Assembly (NCBI RefSeq): GCF_020005365.1
Contig: NZ_JACNML010000004.1
Span: 186,001-250,000, forward strand
Length of the DNA: 64,000 bases
DNA from: Kangiella shandongensis
Lineage (GTDB): Bacteria > Pseudomonadota > Gammaproteobacteria > Enterobacterales > Kangiellaceae
Direction of reading: 5' to 3'
The notes below the pieces were generated by a model, which was given only the letters and a program-made list of their open reading frames with translations, did not search any database and was not told the DNA's origin. A program made the translations under genes and the position numbers. Positions 16,185 through 27,570 of the stretch are shown piece by piece. How positions within the stretch are numbered: position 1 is the stretch's first letter; each line of letters starts with the position of its first letter.

Positions 16185-18659
16185 ATGCATTTGATAAGAA
16201 AAACGGTAACTGCATTAGTTTTAGCGGGATTATTTTCCAAAGCTCAGGCCATAGAGCCATTTGAAGTACAGGATATCCAAGTTGAAGGGTTGCAACGTGT
16301 ATCCCTGGGAACCTTCTTTACCGACCTACCGATCCGTGTTGGCGAGACGATCGATGATGCGCGTGCGCCATCGGTTATTCGTGCCGTTTATCGTACGGGT
16401 AATTTTGACTTTGTAAAACTGGAAAAAGACGGTTCAACGTTAAAAGTTATCGTTGTTGAGCGTCCGATTATTTCTGACATTATTATTGAAGGTAATAAGG
16501 TTCTTAAGACCGAGCAGCTCGAAGAAGGCATGAGAGGTGCTGGCATTGCCAAAGGTGAGGTGTTGGACAGCTTCGTCCTGGATAAAATCGAGCAGGAAAT
16601 TTCCAATCAGTATTTCTCAAATGGTCACTATCATCTTGATGTCGAAAAGAAAATTGTTGAGTTGTCACGAAACCGTGTCCAGTTACGAATCAATATTAAA
16701 GAAGGTGGTTCGGCTCGTATTAAAGAGTTTAACTTAATTGGTAATAATGTTTATTCAGACGAAGAGTTAATTTCTCAGTTTGAGTTAAGCACGGGCGGTC
16801 TTTTTACGTTTATTACCGATGACAATAAGTACTCTAGTGTGACTTTAGAAAAAGATCTTGAGACGTTAACTTCGTATTATAAGGATAGGGGCTATCTGAA
16901 GTTTTCGATCGACTCTACCGAAATTTCACTTTCTGAAAATGCAGAAGATATTTATATTACACTGGGTATGAGTGAAGGTGACATTTATAATGTCTCTGAA
17001 ATAGATATCTTAGGTGACTTTACGATTAATGAAGAAGCTATTCGTCGTTTGATTCCTTTGCAAAGTGGTGATGTCTATTCAGCGGCAGCAATGACCTTTG
17101 CTGAAGAGCAAATCAAGCAGCTATTAGGGTTGTATGGATATGCTTTTGCTGAAGTAAGAACCATCCCTGAAGTACTGGAGGATACCGCCGAAGCTAAGTT
17201 AAGCGTTATGGTTAATCCTGGAGAGCGTTATTACGTTGATAATGTATCATTTAAGGGTAATGTTACCACCGATGAAAATGTGCTTCGACGGGAGTCACGT
17301 GTTACAGAAGGTGGGGCTCTGTCTTCTGCTCTGGTTGAGCGGAGTAAACTCAGACTACAAAGATTACCTTTTATTGAAGAAGTTAAAGTCGATACCGTAA
17401 AGAAAGAAGGCGAGACTGATCGCGCTGACGTTAACTTCACCGTGAAAGAGCGTAATGCTGCACAAATATCAGGTGGTTTAGGTTATAACGACTTCTATGG
17501 ACTCAGCGTAAATGGTGAACTTTCGCACCAGAACTTTATGGGAACAGGTAACTCAGCTTCCATCGGGCTCAGTACAAATAAGGCTGTGAAAAGTGCTAAT
17601 ATCAGCTATACGGATAACTACTTTACACAGAATGGTATTGGTTTAAATACGTCTCTTAATTATAGTGAGACCGACTATAGTAAGCTGAACTTGATTGCGC
17701 AAAGTCTCGATACATTGGCACTGGGCTCTACTATGTATTTTCCAACTGGAGAGTTTTCCAACTTCAGTCTTGGGGCGAGGGTGTCTAAAAATTCACTCAC
17801 ATCCCCGGTGACCAGTTCACAGCGAGTAATCGACTTTTTCAGTTTGTTAGGGGCTGACGCTCGAGTGGACTCAGAGATTGATTTTGACATTGTCTCAGCT
17901 AATGCTGGTTTTCGATATAATAGTCTTAACCGTGCAATATTCCCATCTAAGGGTGTTGATCATAGCTGGCGCTTGGAGGTAGGAACTGAAATTGGTGACC
18001 TCGAGTACTATAAAGCCACCTATGACTATAATTATTACTTTCCGATCAACGAAGAAAATGACTGGATCTTTTCTATACGGGGAAGTATGGCGTATGGTGA
18101 TGGTTTAGGCGACACACCATCGTTACCATATTTTACGAACTTTTATGCAGGAGGTAGTGGCTCGTTGCGCGGCTTTGAGCCGAATACCGTGGGTCCAAGA
18201 GATATTCAGCGCATAAGAAGCTCTGTATCGGTTCCGGGTTCCATCCCTGGCTCCGGTAGTACTACAGTTTATTTACCTGAAGAGTATGACCAGATTGCTG
18301 TAAGTCGTTATTCTATTGGCGGAAATGCTAAATTTTTGAATGCATTTGAGTTAATATTTCCAACGCCATTTGTAGAAGATAACTCAAATGTACGAACGAG
18401 TTTCTTTGTGGATGTCGGTAATGTATGGGATACTGAGTTTGACGTTAATAGATTTGAAAATTTAGATATACATCCAAATAGTGCATTAAGTACTGTGCCT
18501 GATTTCTCAGAATATAAGGATTATAGGTCGTCATACGGTATTTCGTTGCAGTGGTACTCACCACTGGCACCATTACAATTCAGTATATCACGCCCAATAA
18601 AAAGTCAGCCATATGATGACACTGAAACCTTTACATTCAACATTGGTAAAACATTTTAA
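16185..18659 (+). CDS. bamA: Outer membrane protein assembly factor BamA
   Basis: An 824-residue Omp85 protein, the core of the BAM complex that inserts beta-barrel proteins into the outer membrane. A signal peptide ends after SKAQA (residue 22). Five POTRA domains follow (to about residue 425; first one FEVQDIQVEGLQRVS), then a 16-strand barrel with GSLRGFEPNTVGPR (the conserved loop 6 RGF motif) and a C-terminal TFTFNIGKTF ending in Phe. Length is slightly above E. coli. It is followed by its periplasmic partner Skp. Confidence 0.98.
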   Translation: MHLIRKTVTALVLAGLFSKAQAIEPFEVQDIQVEGLQRVSLGTFFTDLPIRVGETIDDARAPSVIRAVYRTGNFDFVKLEKDGSTLKVIVVERPIISDIIIEGNKVLKTEQLEEGMRGAGIAKGEVLDSFVLDKIEQEISNQYFSNGHYHLDVEKKIVELSRNRVQLRINIKEGGSARIKEFNLIGNNVYSDEELISQFELSTGGLFTFITDDNKYSSVTLEKDLETLTSYYKDRGYLKFSIDSTEISLSENAEDIYITLGMSEGDIYNVSEIDILGDFTINEEAIRRLIPLQSGDVYSAAAMTFAEEQIKQLLGLYGYAFAEVRTIPEVLEDTAEAKLSVMVNPGERYYVDNVSFKGNVTTDENVLRRESRVTEGGALSSALVERSKLRLQRLPFIEEVKVDTVKKEGETDRADVNFTVKERNAAQISGGLGYNDFYGLSVNGELSHQNFMGTGNSASIGLSTNKAVKSANISYTDNYFTQNGIGLNTSLNYSETDYSKLNLIAQSLDTLALGSTMYFPTGEFSNFSLGARVSKNSLTSPVTSSQRVIDFFSLLGADARVDSEIDFDIVSANAGFRYNSLNRAIFPSKGVDHSWRLEVGTEIGDLEYYKATYDYNYYFPINEENDWIFSIRGSMAYGDGLGDTPSLPYFTNFYAGGSGSLRGFEPNTVGPRDIQRIRSSVSVPGSIPGSGSTTVYLPEEYDQIAVSRYSIGGNAKFLNAFELIFPTPFVEDNSNVRTSFFVDVGNVWDTEFDVNRFENLDIHPNSALSTVPDFSEYKDYRSSYGISLQWYSPLAPLQFSISRPIKSQPYDDTETFTFNIGKTF

Positions 18660-18677
18660 TTTAATTGGAGAAAGATT

Positions 18678-19178
18678 TTGAAAAAGATAGTATTTGCATT
18701 TTTAGTCAGTCTTTTGATGCTTCCTACGATGGCAAGCGCTGAAACAAAAGTAGGAGTTATTGATACAAATTACATCATGACTAAAACACCAGAAAGAGAA
18801 GCTATACAGCAGACACTAAGTAAAGAGTTTAAAGGAAGAAAAGGTCAGTTAGAGCGCGAGTTTAAAAAACTCGAAGAAGATCGTACTAACTATATGAGTA
18901 ACGCGAAAACGATGTCTGCAACTCAACGTACAACAACGGAGCGTGATTTGAAAAAGCGCTCTTCAGACTTTAAGTTAAAAGAAGAAGCTTACAAAGAAGA
19001 CTTCAAACGCCGTACTCAGGAAGAAATGAAAAAGCTGGGCAAGAAATTACAGCAAGCGGTAGATGCTGTTGCAAAGCGCGGTGGGTATGACTTATTAGTG
19101 GATCGTCGTGCTGTACCTTACATTGGTCCTGGTGTTCAAGACGTATCTGAACAGGTACTACAAGAACTATCGAAATAA
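18678..19178 (+). CDS. skp: Periplasmic chaperone Skp (OmpH family)
   Basis: A 166-residue exported chaperone that holds unfolded outer-membrane proteins on their way to BamA. A signal peptide ends after ASA (about residue 21), followed by KVGVIDTNYIM, a long charged coiled-coil arm (about residues 45-120) and the C-terminal KRGGYDLLVDRRAVPYI core. Start is TTG with GGAG upstream and no better ATG. It is 18 bases downstream of bamA. Confidence 0.95.
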   Translation: MKKIVFAFLVSLLMLPTMASAETKVGVIDTNYIMTKTPEREAIQQTLSKEFKGRKGQLEREFKKLEEDRTNYMSNAKTMSATQRTTTERDLKKRSSDFKLKEEAYKEDFKRRTQEEMKKLGKKLQQAVDAVAKRGGYDLLVDRRAVPYIGPGVQDVSEQVLQELSK

Positions 19179-19200
19179 TCAATTTCGTTAAGGAGTGGTT

Positions 19201-20247
19201 TTGCAAAAAACGCTTCAAGAGATAGCATCAGCCATCAATGCTGAGCTAAGAGGAGAACCGCAGTTAACCATTACTGCGGTTTCGCCGTTAGATAAGGCCG
19301 AAAAAAATCATATCAGTTTTATCAATCAGGCGAAATACGTGACCAAAGCCTTGTCGAGCCAGGCATCAGCCTTGATTGTGACGCCAGACATTGCCGATAG
19401 CCTTTCTGGTAACTTGCTCATAATGCGCGATCCTTATCTGGGCTTTGCCAAGGTCTCACAATTGTTTGATACTACGCCGTATCCGCAGCCTGGCATTCAT
19501 CAATCAGCGGTGATCGCTACTGATGTAGAGCTAGGGGATAAAGTCTATATCGGGCCTAATGCCGTCATTGGTTCCGGTACTGCAATAAAAGACGGTGCTG
19601 TGATTGAGAGCGGCGTTTCTATTGGTGAAAACTGTTGTATCGGTGAAAGTACCAGAATTTATCCCAATACGGTGCTTTATCATAACGTAACTTTGGGTGC
19701 TGATTGTATCCTTCATGCCAGCGTTGTGATCGGTTCCGATGGCTTTGGTTATGCTAACGAAAAGGGCCAGTGGGTAAAGATTCCTCAAGTTGGCGGTGTT
19801 GTTATTGGTGACGGCGTTGAAATTGGCTCCCATACTGCGATTGATCGCGGGGCGATGGAAGATACCATAATCGGTCAAGGGGTTAAGCTGGATAATCATA
19901 TCCATGTGGCCCATAATGTGAAGATCGGCGATTACACGGCGATTGCCGGTTGTACAGCGATTGCTGGTAGCGCAAATATAGGCAAGCATTGTACTATTGC
20001 TGGACGAGTGAGTATTTTAGGTCATTTATCCGTATGTGATAATGCTCATATTACAGCGACAACCTTTGTTAATAAGTCTATTACAAAGCCTGGTGCCTAT
20101 TCCTCTGGAACCACGCATCAGGATAATAAAAGCTGGCAGAAAAGTGCGATCCGCTTTCGCCAATTGGATGACATGTGGCGTAAAATGAAGCAGCTAGAGA
20201 AAGAAATGCTTCAACTGAAACAAAATAGAGAAACAGACAATGAGTAA
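19201..20247 (+). CDS. lpxD: UDP-3-O-(3-hydroxyacyl)glucosamine N-acyltransferase
   Basis: A 348-residue trimeric enzyme adding the second hydroxyacyl chain in lipid A synthesis. After the N-terminal uridine-binding domain come left-handed helix hexapeptide repeats (for example [16 protein letters not shown]) and the catalytic-His region [12 protein letters not shown]. The chosen TTG at 19201 has AAGGAG 5 bases upstream (19190-19195); a GTG at 19195 is within that ribosome site and so less likely. The 3' end overlaps fabZ by 8 bases. Confidence 0.97.
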   Translation: MQKTLQEIASAINAELRGEPQLTITAVSPLDKAEKNHISFINQAKYVTKALSSQASALIVTPDIADSLSGNLLIMRDPYLGFAKVSQLFDTTPYPQPGIHQSAVIATDVELGDKVYIGPNAVIGSGTAIKDGAVIESGVSIGENCCIGESTRIYPNTVLYHNVTLGADCILHASVVIGSDGFGYANEKGQWVKIPQVGGVVIGDGVEIGSHTAIDRGAMEDTIIGQGVKLDNHIHVAHNVKIGDYTAIAGCTAIAGSANIGKHCTIAGRVSILGHLSVCDNAHITATTFVNKSITKPGAYSSGTTHQDNKSWQKSAIRFRQLDDMWRKMKQLEKEMLQLKQNRETDNE

Positions 20248-20713
20248 CGATAATAGCTCAAATGAAATGAACAGTATGGATATCTACGAGGTAATGAAGC
20301 ACCTGCCTCATCGCTATCCATTTTTATTAATTGATCGCGTATTAGACTATACGCCGGGGGAACGCCTAACCGCCATTAAAAATGTGACGGTTAATGAGCC
20401 ATTTTTCCCTGGACATTTCCCTCATAGACCCGTATTTCCGGGTGTTTTGATGTTGGAGGCGTTGGCGCAGGCGACGGGTATTCTGGCATTTAAAACGACA
20501 GAAGATTTGCCAAGCGATGACTCTTTATATTACTTTGTAGGTATTGATAATGCTCGCTTTAAAAAGCCGGTTGAACCGGGTGATCAGCTTCTAATGGAAG
20601 TTGAAGTTATAAGACGTAAACGTGACATGTGGAAGTTCAGTGCAAAAGCTAGTGTGGATGGCAAAGTCGTTTGCTCAGCTGAATTAATGTGTGCTCGAAA
20701 GGACATAGTGTGA
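20240..20713 (+). CDS. fabZ: 3-hydroxyacyl-[acyl-carrier-protein] dehydratase
   Basis: A 157-residue hot-dog-fold dehydratase of fatty-acid elongation, acting on beta-hydroxyacyl-ACP. [15 protein letters not shown] near residue 16 and [20 protein letters not shown] carry the catalytic His and Glu. Overlaps with lpxD (8 bases) and with lpxA (4 bases) suggest translational coupling, tying fatty-acid and lipid A output together as in other gammaproteobacteria. Confidence 0.98.
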   Translation: MSNDNSSNEMNSMDIYEVMKHLPHRYPFLLIDRVLDYTPGERLTAIKNVTVNEPFFPGHFPHRPVFPGVLMLEALAQATGILAFKTTEDLPSDDSLYYFVGIDNARFKKPVEPGDQLLMEVEVIRRKRDMWKFSAKASVDGKVVCSAELMCARKDIV

Positions 20714-21468
20714 TTCATCAAACCGCCATTATTGACTCAACCGCAGACATTGCGGACAACGTTGAAATTGGTCCATATTCTATCGTTGGGGCTAACACCA
20801 GTATTGATGAGGGTACTGTGGTTGGTCCTCACGTTGTCATTGGTGACCATACGGAAATTGGTAAGGACAACCGTTTTTTCCAGTTTTCGTCGATTGGTGT
20901 AGAAAATCAGGACAAGAAATACGCTGGAGAACCAACCAAAACCATTATTGGTGATGGGAATGTTTTCCGTGAATGCTGTACTGTTCATCGCGGCACGATA
21001 CAGGATCGGGGTGAAACTCGAATTGGGGACGCCGGTTGGTTTATGGCATATACCCATATCGCCCACGACTGCCTGCTGGGGGATAACACCATCATGTCTA
21101 ATAACGCGACTCTGGCGGGTCACGTTGAGGTGGGTGATTTTGTGATCTTGTCAGGTTTTGCCAAGATCCATCAGTTTTGTAAAATTGGTTCTCACGCCTT
21201 TGTTGGTATGGATTGTTCGATTAGCAAGGATATACCGCCATTCGTGTTGGTCGCAGAAAATGCGCCTTTTGGCCTCAACTCAGAAGGTTTAAAGCGTCGC
21301 GGGTTTAACTCCGATACTATCAGCGCGTTGAAAAAAGCTTATCGTTTCCTCTATCGCAAATCGTTAAAAATGGATGAGGCGATTGCGGAAATGTCGCAGC
21401 TCGAGGACCCAAACGTCGACTTCTTGATTGAGTTCCTTCAATCGGTTGAGCGCGGAATTTTAAGATAA
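20710..21468 (+). CDS. lpxA: UDP-N-acetylglucosamine O-acyltransferase
   Basis: A 252-residue hexapeptide-repeat enzyme that performs the first acylation of lipid A synthesis with hydroxyacyl-ACP. YTHIAHDC holds the likely catalytic His119. The start is GTG at 20710, overlapping the fabZ stop as GTGTGA; the frame is open upstream of that, but IHQTAIIDS is the normal LpxA beginning. Length is close to E. coli (262). Confidence 0.97.
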   Translation: MIHQTAIIDSTADIADNVEIGPYSIVGANTSIDEGTVVGPHVVIGDHTEIGKDNRFFQFSSIGVENQDKKYAGEPTKTIIGDGNVFRECCTVHRGTIQDRGETRIGDAGWFMAYTHIAHDCLLGDNTIMSNNATLAGHVEVGDFVILSGFAKIHQFCKIGSHAFVGMDCSISKDIPPFVLVAENAPFGLNSEGLKRRGFNSDTISALKKAYRFLYRKSLKMDEAIAEMSQLEDPNVDFLIEFLQSVERGILR

Positions 21469-21478
21469 TAAAAGCGCC

Positions 21479-22696
21479 ATGTTGCCAGTAAAATCTATTC
21501 AACGAATTGCTATTGTCGCCGGAGAAGCCTCCGGCGATATTTTAGGTGCCGGATTAATTTCTGAACTGAAGAAAAAATACCCAAATGCCATGTTTGAAGG
21601 TGTCGGTGGTCCATTAATGCAAGAGCAGGGCTGTGCCAGTCTGTATCCGATGGAAACTCTATCGGTCATGGGGTTAGTTCCTATACTAAAAAAACTGCCT
21701 GGATTGCTAAAAATGCGTGCAGATCTTGCTCGCTATTGGGTGGATACTAAGCCAGACCTGTTTATCGGTATTGACGCGCCAGAGTTTAATATCGGTTTAG
21801 AGCAGAAACTGAAAGCTCAGGGTATTAAAACCGTACATTACGTCAGCCCGTCAGTTTGGGCCTGGCGACCAAAACGTATTTATAAGATCAAAAAAGCGGT
21901 GGATCTAATGCTGTGTCTGTTCCCATTCGAACAGGACATATATCAGCGGCACGCCATTGATAATTTCTGTGTGGGCCATACATTAGCGGATGAGACCCCA
22001 ATGCAGAGTGATAAGGATGAAGCTCGAGAGTCATTAAACATTACTCCAATGCAGCAGATGGTATGCTTGATGCCCGGAAGTCGTGCTTCTGAAATGAAGC
22101 TACTGGGACCGGACTTTATTGAGATGGCATTTCTGTTAAAGAAATTTTATCCGGAAATCACCTTTATCGCGCCGATGGCGAACGAAAAGCGTGAGGAGCA
22201 GTTTAGAATGCAGCTGGCGGAAGCCGTTGAGAAACACGGCTCTGTGCCTGATATTAAGTTGATTGATGGACAGTCGAGAGTGGCTATGGCTGCTGCCGAT
22301 TATATTGTGATGGCGTCCGGCACCGCGACGCTGGAAGCGATGTTGATAAAACGACCTACCGTGGTAGCCTACAAGGTTGGTGCTTTAAGCTACAACATTT
22401 TTAAGAAATTACTGACCATTGATACCTTTGCTATTCCTAACTTGTTGTCGAAAAAAGATCTTTTGCCGGAATTAATCCAGGATGATTGTACGGCCGATAA
22501 TCTGTTTGCCGAGGTGCGTGCCTGGATTGGTGACCATGACAATAACCGCAGTCAACGCTGGCAGGAAGTCGAAGCAGAGTTTACCAAGTGGCACCAGACC
22601 TTAAGCAAAAATGCTAACGTCTATGCGGCTGATTCGATTGAGCACTGGTGGTCGGAAAATGGTATTCGACAAACTGAGGCATTAACCGATGGTTGA
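21479..22696 (+). CDS. lpxB: Lipid-A-disaccharide synthase
   Basis: A 405-residue GT19 glycosyltransferase joining UDP-diacylglucosamine and lipid X into the lipid A disaccharide at the inner membrane. The N-terminus has [16 protein letters not shown], with [17 protein letters not shown] and MPGSRASEM further on, and [10 protein letters not shown] in the nucleotide-binding half. Length is slightly above E. coli (382). It follows lpxA by 10 bases, has a weak ribosome site and overlaps rnhB by 8 bases. Confidence 0.97.
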   Translation: MLPVKSIQRIAIVAGEASGDILGAGLISELKKKYPNAMFEGVGGPLMQEQGCASLYPMETLSVMGLVPILKKLPGLLKMRADLARYWVDTKPDLFIGIDAPEFNIGLEQKLKAQGIKTVHYVSPSVWAWRPKRIYKIKKAVDLMLCLFPFEQDIYQRHAIDNFCVGHTLADETPMQSDKDEARESLNITPMQQMVCLMPGSRASEMKLLGPDFIEMAFLLKKFYPEITFIAPMANEKREEQFRMQLAEAVEKHGSVPDIKLIDGQSRVAMAAADYIVMASGTATLEAMLIKRPTVVAYKVGALSYNIFKKLLTIDTFAIPNLLSKKDLLPELIQDDCTADNLFAEVRAWIGDHDNNRSQRWQEVEAEFTKWHQTLSKNANVYAADSIEHWWSENGIRQTEALTDG

Positions 22697-23279
22697 TACA
22701 ATAGAACAACGCCCACTGTTAGTGGCAGGTGTGGATGAGGTTGGGCGTGGTCCTTTGGCTGGTCCGGTAGTGGCAGCTGCCGTTATCCTCGATCCTGAGC
22801 AGCCGATAGAAGGGTTGGCGGACTCTAAAAAGTTAACGGAGAAACGCCGAGAAGCGTTGGCTGAGGAAATTAAGGAAAAAGCACTGTCCTGGTCCATTTC
22901 GCGGGCCGATGTCGAAGAGATTGACCAGATTAATATCCTGCAGGCGAGTTTACTCGCCATGAAGCGTAGTGTGGAAACTTTGTCGCACCAGCCGGAGTTG
23001 GCATTGATTGATGGCAACCACTGTCCTGAGCTAGACTGTGCTATGGAAGCTATCATCAAAGGTGATAGCAAGGAGCCGGCGATTAGTGCAGCTTCGATAT
23101 TAGCCAAGGTTGCCCGAGATAATGAGATGAAGGCGATGGAAGGCAAGTATCCCGGTTATGGCTTCGCCAAGCATAAAGGCTATCCAACAAAGCAGCACCG
23201 TGAGGCCATTATGAAGCTGGGTATCACGGACATACACCGCAAGTCGTATGCACCGATTCAGCAACAGTTAGAGCTTTGA
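22689..23279 (+). CDS. rnhB: Ribonuclease HII
   Basis: A 196-residue RNase HII that cuts RNA in RNA-DNA hybrids, including single misincorporated ribonucleotides. [19 protein letters not shown] (residues 15-33) carries the catalytic Asp-Glu pair; [10 protein letters not shown] and [21 protein letters not shown] follow in order. Length is typical. It overlaps lpxB and precedes dnaE, the standard order. Confidence 0.97.
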   Translation: MVDTIEQRPLLVAGVDEVGRGPLAGPVVAAAVILDPEQPIEGLADSKKLTEKRREALAEEIKEKALSWSISRADVEEIDQINILQASLLAMKRSVETLSHQPELALIDGNHCPELDCAMEAIIKGDSKEPAISAASILAKVARDNEMKAMEGKYPGYGFAKHKGYPTKQHREAIMKLGITDIHRKSYAPIQQQLEL

Positions 23280-23374
23280 GACTCAATACTGAATAATCTT
23301 ACTGCAATGCATTCTGGACCTATTTATAATGGGTCGATATCAACAATAACGAAGACTAACGATACGAATTAATT

Positions 23375-26300
23375 ATGGCACCTCGTTTTGTCCATTTAAA
23401 ACTTCATACCGAATATTCCATGGTGGATAGCCTGGTCAGGGTTAAGTCACTGCTGGGCGAGTGTGCCGAACGTGAAATCCCTGCCGTCGCCATGACCGAT
23501 CAGATGAACATGTGCGGTTTGGTAAAGTTTTATTCTACTGCCATGAAAATGGGGATTAAACCGATAGCAGGTGCTGACTTACTGGTTCAAAATCCGGACG
23601 AAGAAGAGAATTTCTTCCGCGTGACCGCCTTATGCATGAGCCAGGATGGTTACCTGAACCTTAAGTATCTAATTTCTCGCGCTTACCTGAAAAACCAGCA
23701 CCGTGGGCTGCCAATGGTCAAAAAGGAATGGTTGGCCGAATTAAATGGTGATCTGATCATTCTGTCCGGTGGTAAGGATGGTGATATTGGTAAAGCGGTC
23801 CTCGCTGGCAAAATGGGTAAGGCCGCCGAATATTTAGGTTTCTGGAACCATCATTTTTCCAATCGTTTTTATCTCGAATTACAACGGACTGGCCGACCTC
23901 AGGAAAATGAATATATTCATCAGGTGATAGGTCTGGCGCAAGGCTCGAGCACACCGGTTGTCGCAACGAATGATGTACGTTTCCTGAGTCAAGATGACTT
24001 TGATGCGCACGAAGCCCGAGTATGCATTAACCAGGGCCGAGTCCTGGCCGATCCGCGACGTCCGCGAGATTACTCCGATCAGCAATATTTACGCTCGGAC
24101 GAGGAAATGATCGAGTTGTTTGACGATATTCCTGAGGCGATTGAGAATACGGTCGAAATTGCCAAGCGTTGTAACATGGATTTGCGTTTAGGCGAATATT
24201 TCCTGCCGGAATTCCCAATCCCCGAAGGCATGACCATTGAGCAGTACTTTGAGCATGTCTCAAAAGAGGGGTTGGAGAAGCGTCTGGACCACCTTTATGA
24301 TCGCAATGCGGACAATTTTGCAGAAATTCGTAAGCCGTACGACGAGCGGCTACAAATTGAGCTCGACGTTATTAACTCGATGGGGTTCCCCGGTTACTTT
24401 TTAATCGTTGGTGACTTTATTCAGTGGTCAAAAGATAACGGTGTGCCTGTGGGACCAGGGCGGGGTTCTGGTGCAGGTTCATTAGTGGCTTACGCCATGA
24501 AAATTACTGATCTTGATCCACTCGAGTTTGACTTGCTCTTTGAGCGATTCTTGAACCCAGAACGGGTCTCGATGCCTGATTTTGACGTCGACTTCTGTAT
24601 GGAAGGACGTGATCGGGTGATTGATTACGTAGCCGATCGTTATGGCCGGAACAGCGTATCGCAGATTATTACCTTCGGTACCATGGCGGCGAAAGCGGTA
24701 ATTCGTGATGTCGGGCGTGTACTCAGCCACCCTTATGGTTTTGTCGATAAGATCGCTAAGCTGATTCCGTTTGAAGTGGGCATGACGTTGGAAAAGGCGT
24801 ATGAAGAAGAGCCTGAATTACCACGTCTGTATGAAGAAGATGAAGACTTTCGTGAGGTCTGGGACTTAGCGCGTAAGCTGGAAGGTGTAACGCGTAACGC
24901 CGGTAAGCACGCCGGAGGTGTAGTAATCGCTCCTGGTGATCTGGAAGAGTTTGCGCCGCTCTATTGCGACGAAACCGGTGGCAATGTTGTCACTCAGTTC
25001 GATAAGGATGATGTCGAAAGCGCTGGCCTGGTGAAGTTTGACTTTCTGGGTTTGCGAACGCTTACCATCATCGACTGGGCACTGGATACTGCTAACGGCA
25101 TCTTAGAAAGAAAAGGTGAACAACCGGTTGATATCACTAAGATTGATACCGAAGATCCGGAAGTATTTAAGTTATTGCAAGAAGCTAATACTACGGCCGT
25201 ATTCCAGCTGGAATCCCGTGGTATGAAAGACCTGATTAAGCGGCTTAAACCGAACCGCTTCGAAGATATTATCGCACTGGTGGCGCTGTTCCGTCCCGGA
25301 CCGTTACAGTCTGGCATGGTTGATGACTTTATCCGTCGTAAGCATGGTCTGGATAAGGTCTCCTATCCACACCCAGATTATCAGCACGAATGGCTGAAAG
25401 AGATTCTTGACCCGACTTACGGCATTATTCTGTACCAGGAGCAGGTGATGCAGATCGCTCAGGTGCTGGCGGGTTACTCGCTCGGCGGTGCGGATTTGCT
25501 TCGTCGTGCTATGGGTAAGAAGAAAATCGAAGAGATGGAGCGCCAACGAAACATCTTTAAAGAAGGTGCCGAGAAAAATGGCGTTGATGGCGATCTTGCT
25601 ATGAAGATTTTCGATCTGGTAGAAAAGTTCGCGGGTTATGGCTTTAACAAATCGCACTCGGCCGCTTATGCCTTAGTCGCCTACCAGACGGCATGGTTGA
25701 AGACGCACCATCCAGCCTCGTTTATGGCGGCAGTTATGTCGTCCGATATGGATAACACTGACAAGGTAGTGACCTATGTCGAAGATGCCGAAATGCAGGG
25801 CATTACGATTACGCCACCCGACGTAAACAAAGGTGAGTACCGATTCTCGGTTGATGAAGAGGGTCGAATCGTATACGGCATTGGCGCGATTAAAGGTGTC
25901 GGTGAAGGGGCGATCGAAAGCATTGTTAGCGAGCGCGAAGCAAACGGTCCGTATGATGACCTGTTCGACTTCTGTAGCCGGGTCGATTTAAAAAAGGCCA
26001 ACCGTCGTGTTTTAGAATCATTGATCCGTGCTGGTGCGCTCGATCAGCTTGGCCCAAACCGGGCTACCCTGATGGCGTCGCTGGACGAAGCGATTAAAGC
26101 GGCAGAGCAGTTTAATAAGAGTCAGGCAGTGGGCCAAGACGATTTGTTTGGCAGTGTGGTTGCGACCACAGCGTCAGAGCAGCACCAATACGTTAAAGTG
26201 AGGCCTTGGACTGACGAACAGGTGCTGCAGGGCGAGAAAGACACCCTCGGTCTGTATCTGACCGGTCACCCTATCGATCGCTACGTGCCTGAAATTCGGC

Positions 26301-26860
26301 AGATGACCATCACTCGCCTGCGCGATTTACAGCCAACCGGCCGTGGTCGTTCGGCTCGTGTCGTTGGTCTTATTATTGCGATGCGTGTGATGACGACCAA
26401 GCGCGGTGATAAAATGGGAATTCTAACCATCGATGATAAATCAGGACGCTGTGATGTCACGGTATACGCCGAAACCTATGAAAAATACCGTGAGATCTTA
26501 ACCAAGGATAGCGTGGTGGTAATCGATGGCGAAGCTCGTCACGATGATTATTCCGGTGGTGTCAGCGTGAGTGCAAATAGCGTTTTGTCGTTCGAACAGG
26601 CGCGAGAACAATATTGTAAAAAAATTGTTATTACCATGTCCGATACGATCATTGGGCCTGATACCATAATCGAGTTGAACGAAAAGCTGAATCAACATAA
26701 AGATGGCGCCTGCCCAGTGGTTATTAACCTACAATATCAACAAGCTAAACTCGCCGCCGATTATAAACTAGCGCCCGAGTGGGCTGTGCAGCCAGCGGAT
26801 TCGTTGGTGTTCGCTTTGAAGCATCTTCCTGGGTGTGTAGAGGCGAGGGTGGAGTATTAA
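23375..26860 (+). CDS. dnaE: DNA polymerase III alpha subunit
   Basis: A 1161-residue replicative polymerase. The N-terminal PHP domain starts [35 protein letters not shown] and [16 protein letters not shown] (catalytic Asp residues near 400) form the palm, [19 protein letters not shown] is the late finger/thumb region, and an OB fold near residues 1000-1080 is followed by the tau-binding C-terminus. Length matches E. coli (1160). A TATAAT at 23325-23330 in the 95-base gap after rnhB could be a -10 element. Confidence 0.98.
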   Translation: MAPRFVHLKLHTEYSMVDSLVRVKSLLGECAEREIPAVAMTDQMNMCGLVKFYSTAMKMGIKPIAGADLLVQNPDEEENFFRVTALCMSQDGYLNLKYLISRAYLKNQHRGLPMVKKEWLAELNGDLIILSGGKDGDIGKAVLAGKMGKAAEYLGFWNHHFSNRFYLELQRTGRPQENEYIHQVIGLAQGSSTPVVATNDVRFLSQDDFDAHEARVCINQGRVLADPRRPRDYSDQQYLRSDEEMIELFDDIPEAIENTVEIAKRCNMDLRLGEYFLPEFPIPEGMTIEQYFEHVSKEGLEKRLDHLYDRNADNFAEIRKPYDERLQIELDVINSMGFPGYFLIVGDFIQWSKDNGVPVGPGRGSGAGSLVAYAMKITDLDPLEFDLLFERFLNPERVSMPDFDVDFCMEGRDRVIDYVADRYGRNSVSQIITFGTMAAKAVIRDVGRVLSHPYGFVDKIAKLIPFEVGMTLEKAYEEEPELPRLYEEDEDFREVWDLARKLEGVTRNAGKHAGGVVIAPGDLEEFAPLYCDETGGNVVTQFDKDDVESAGLVKFDFLGLRTLTIIDWALDTANGILERKGEQPVDITKIDTEDPEVFKLLQEANTTAVFQLESRGMKDLIKRLKPNRFEDIIALVALFRPGPLQSGMVDDFIRRKHGLDKVSYPHPDYQHEWLKEILDPTYGIILYQEQVMQIAQVLAGYSLGGADLLRRAMGKKKIEEMERQRNIFKEGAEKNGVDGDLAMKIFDLVEKFAGYGFNKSHSAAYALVAYQTAWLKTHHPASFMAAVMSSDMDNTDKVVTYVEDAEMQGITITPPDVNKGEYRFSVDEEGRIVYGIGAIKGVGEGAIESIVSEREANGPYDDLFDFCSRVDLKKANRRVLESLIRAGALDQLGPNRATLMASLDEAIKAAEQFNKSQAVGQDDLFGSVVATTASEQHQYVKVRPWTDEQVLQGEKDTLGLYLTGHPIDRYVPEIRQMTITRLRDLQPTGRGRSARVVGLIIAMRVMTTKRGDKMGILTIDDKSGRCDVTVYAETYEKYREILTKDSVVVIDGEARHDDYSGGVSVSANSVLSFEQAREQYCKKIVITMSDTIIGPDTIIELNEKLNQHKDGACPVVINLQYQQAKLAADYKLAPEWAVQPADSLVFALKHLPGCVEARVEY

Positions 26861-26910
26861 TCCTCTTCTGTCATTCAGCGGTAGCCAGTCCTTAACTGAG
26901 CTTGTTTGTA

Positions 26911-26940
26911 CCCTTTTCTTTGCTTGTCCAAAGAAAAGGG
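26911..26940. repeat. 12 bp perfect inverted repeat, possible dnaE terminator
   Basis: CCCTTTTCTTTG and CAAAGAAAAGGG form a perfect 12 bp stem around CTTGTC, 50 bases after the dnaE stop. No T-run follows on the plus strand. The core resembles the 13 bp palindrome at 8265-8296 and a repeat type common between genes in gammaproteobacteria. Confidence 0.75.
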
Positions 26941-26968
26941 CGAAAAGAAACGACACCCCGAGATTGAG

Positions 26969-27130
26969 GTCATGCGAGCATGACTCCCTTCGATATACAC
27001 AAAATATTTAACGCACCAAGGTTTACAGCACGTCCCTGTGCTGAAAACCTTTATCAAAATCATCTCCCTAAAGGGATTCCTTCGCGGTCACTTATCTGTA
27101 TTTCACTATTCAAAACGTCCTGTTTTGAAT
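26969..27130. repeat. Palindromic mosaic with CGTCC(C)TG loops
   Basis: Three hairpins follow one another: GTCATGC/GCATGAC (26969-26984); a long imperfect stem AAGGTTT-A-CAGCAC with GTGCTG-A-AAACCTT (27018-27051); and ATTCAAAAC/GTTTTGAAT (27108-27130). The last two share the apex CGTCCCTG or CGTCCTG although their stems differ, a pattern of stems varying around a constant loop. Confidence 0.65.
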
Positions 27131-27305
27131 TGCTATAACAAGTTCGCTTTTCCGCTCAATATAAGGGGCAGTTTGGTGCTAGCCTTTAGCGCTGGATGCT
27201 TGCAGAAAATCCCCTTGAGTCATTTAAAAACAGTTGTAATTAAATATCAGCACTAATAAGGTGCCATAAGTAATTATTTCATTGAAAGACAAGGTCACGA
27301 AGTAA

Positions 27306-27521
27306 TTGAATAAAAGATTCAAAAAGTGGACAGAGTGGTACTGGAAAATCGTAGCTATTCTATACGTTATAGGCACCGCAGCTGCTTTAATTATTGAGTT
27401 AGATACGGTGATAACTGATGTAACTATTATGGTGTCGGTATTTTTCTATAATCTTTTGTCAGCTGCTTTGGTCAGCGTTATTCTTTACGTCATATTGTCA
27501 TACCTATTGCTTTATTCATAA
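27306..27521 (+). CDS. Small two-TM protein, uncertain
   Basis: A possible 71-residue protein with two hydrophobic segments (about residues 12-31 and 38-68) and a basic, Trp-rich N-terminus (KRFKKWTEWYWK). It would need a TTG start with a poor ribosome site. Positive charges before the first helix favour a real membrane protein, but there is no family recognition and the expression signals are weak. Confidence 0.4.
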   Translation: MNKRFKKWTEWYWKIVAILYVIGTAAALIIELDTVITDVTIMVSVFFYNLLSAALVSVILYVILSYLLLYS

Positions 27522-27570
27522 AATATAGGCGTACTAGAAGAAACATGTAAGGAAACTAAATGGTGTTATT

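Larger units (their letters stand above)
26861..27305. other. Gene-free region with palindromic mosaic after dnaE
   Basis: About 445 bases hold no credible gene. The region is a string of hairpins, described separately at 26911-26940 and 26969-27130. Short frames on the minus strand here read through the palindromes and have no protein features. Confidence 0.6.

Noticed and set aside
26875-27063. Minus-strand open frame of about 62 codons after dnaE
   Set aside because: It is a translation of the palindromic mosaic and has no start signal or family resemblance.
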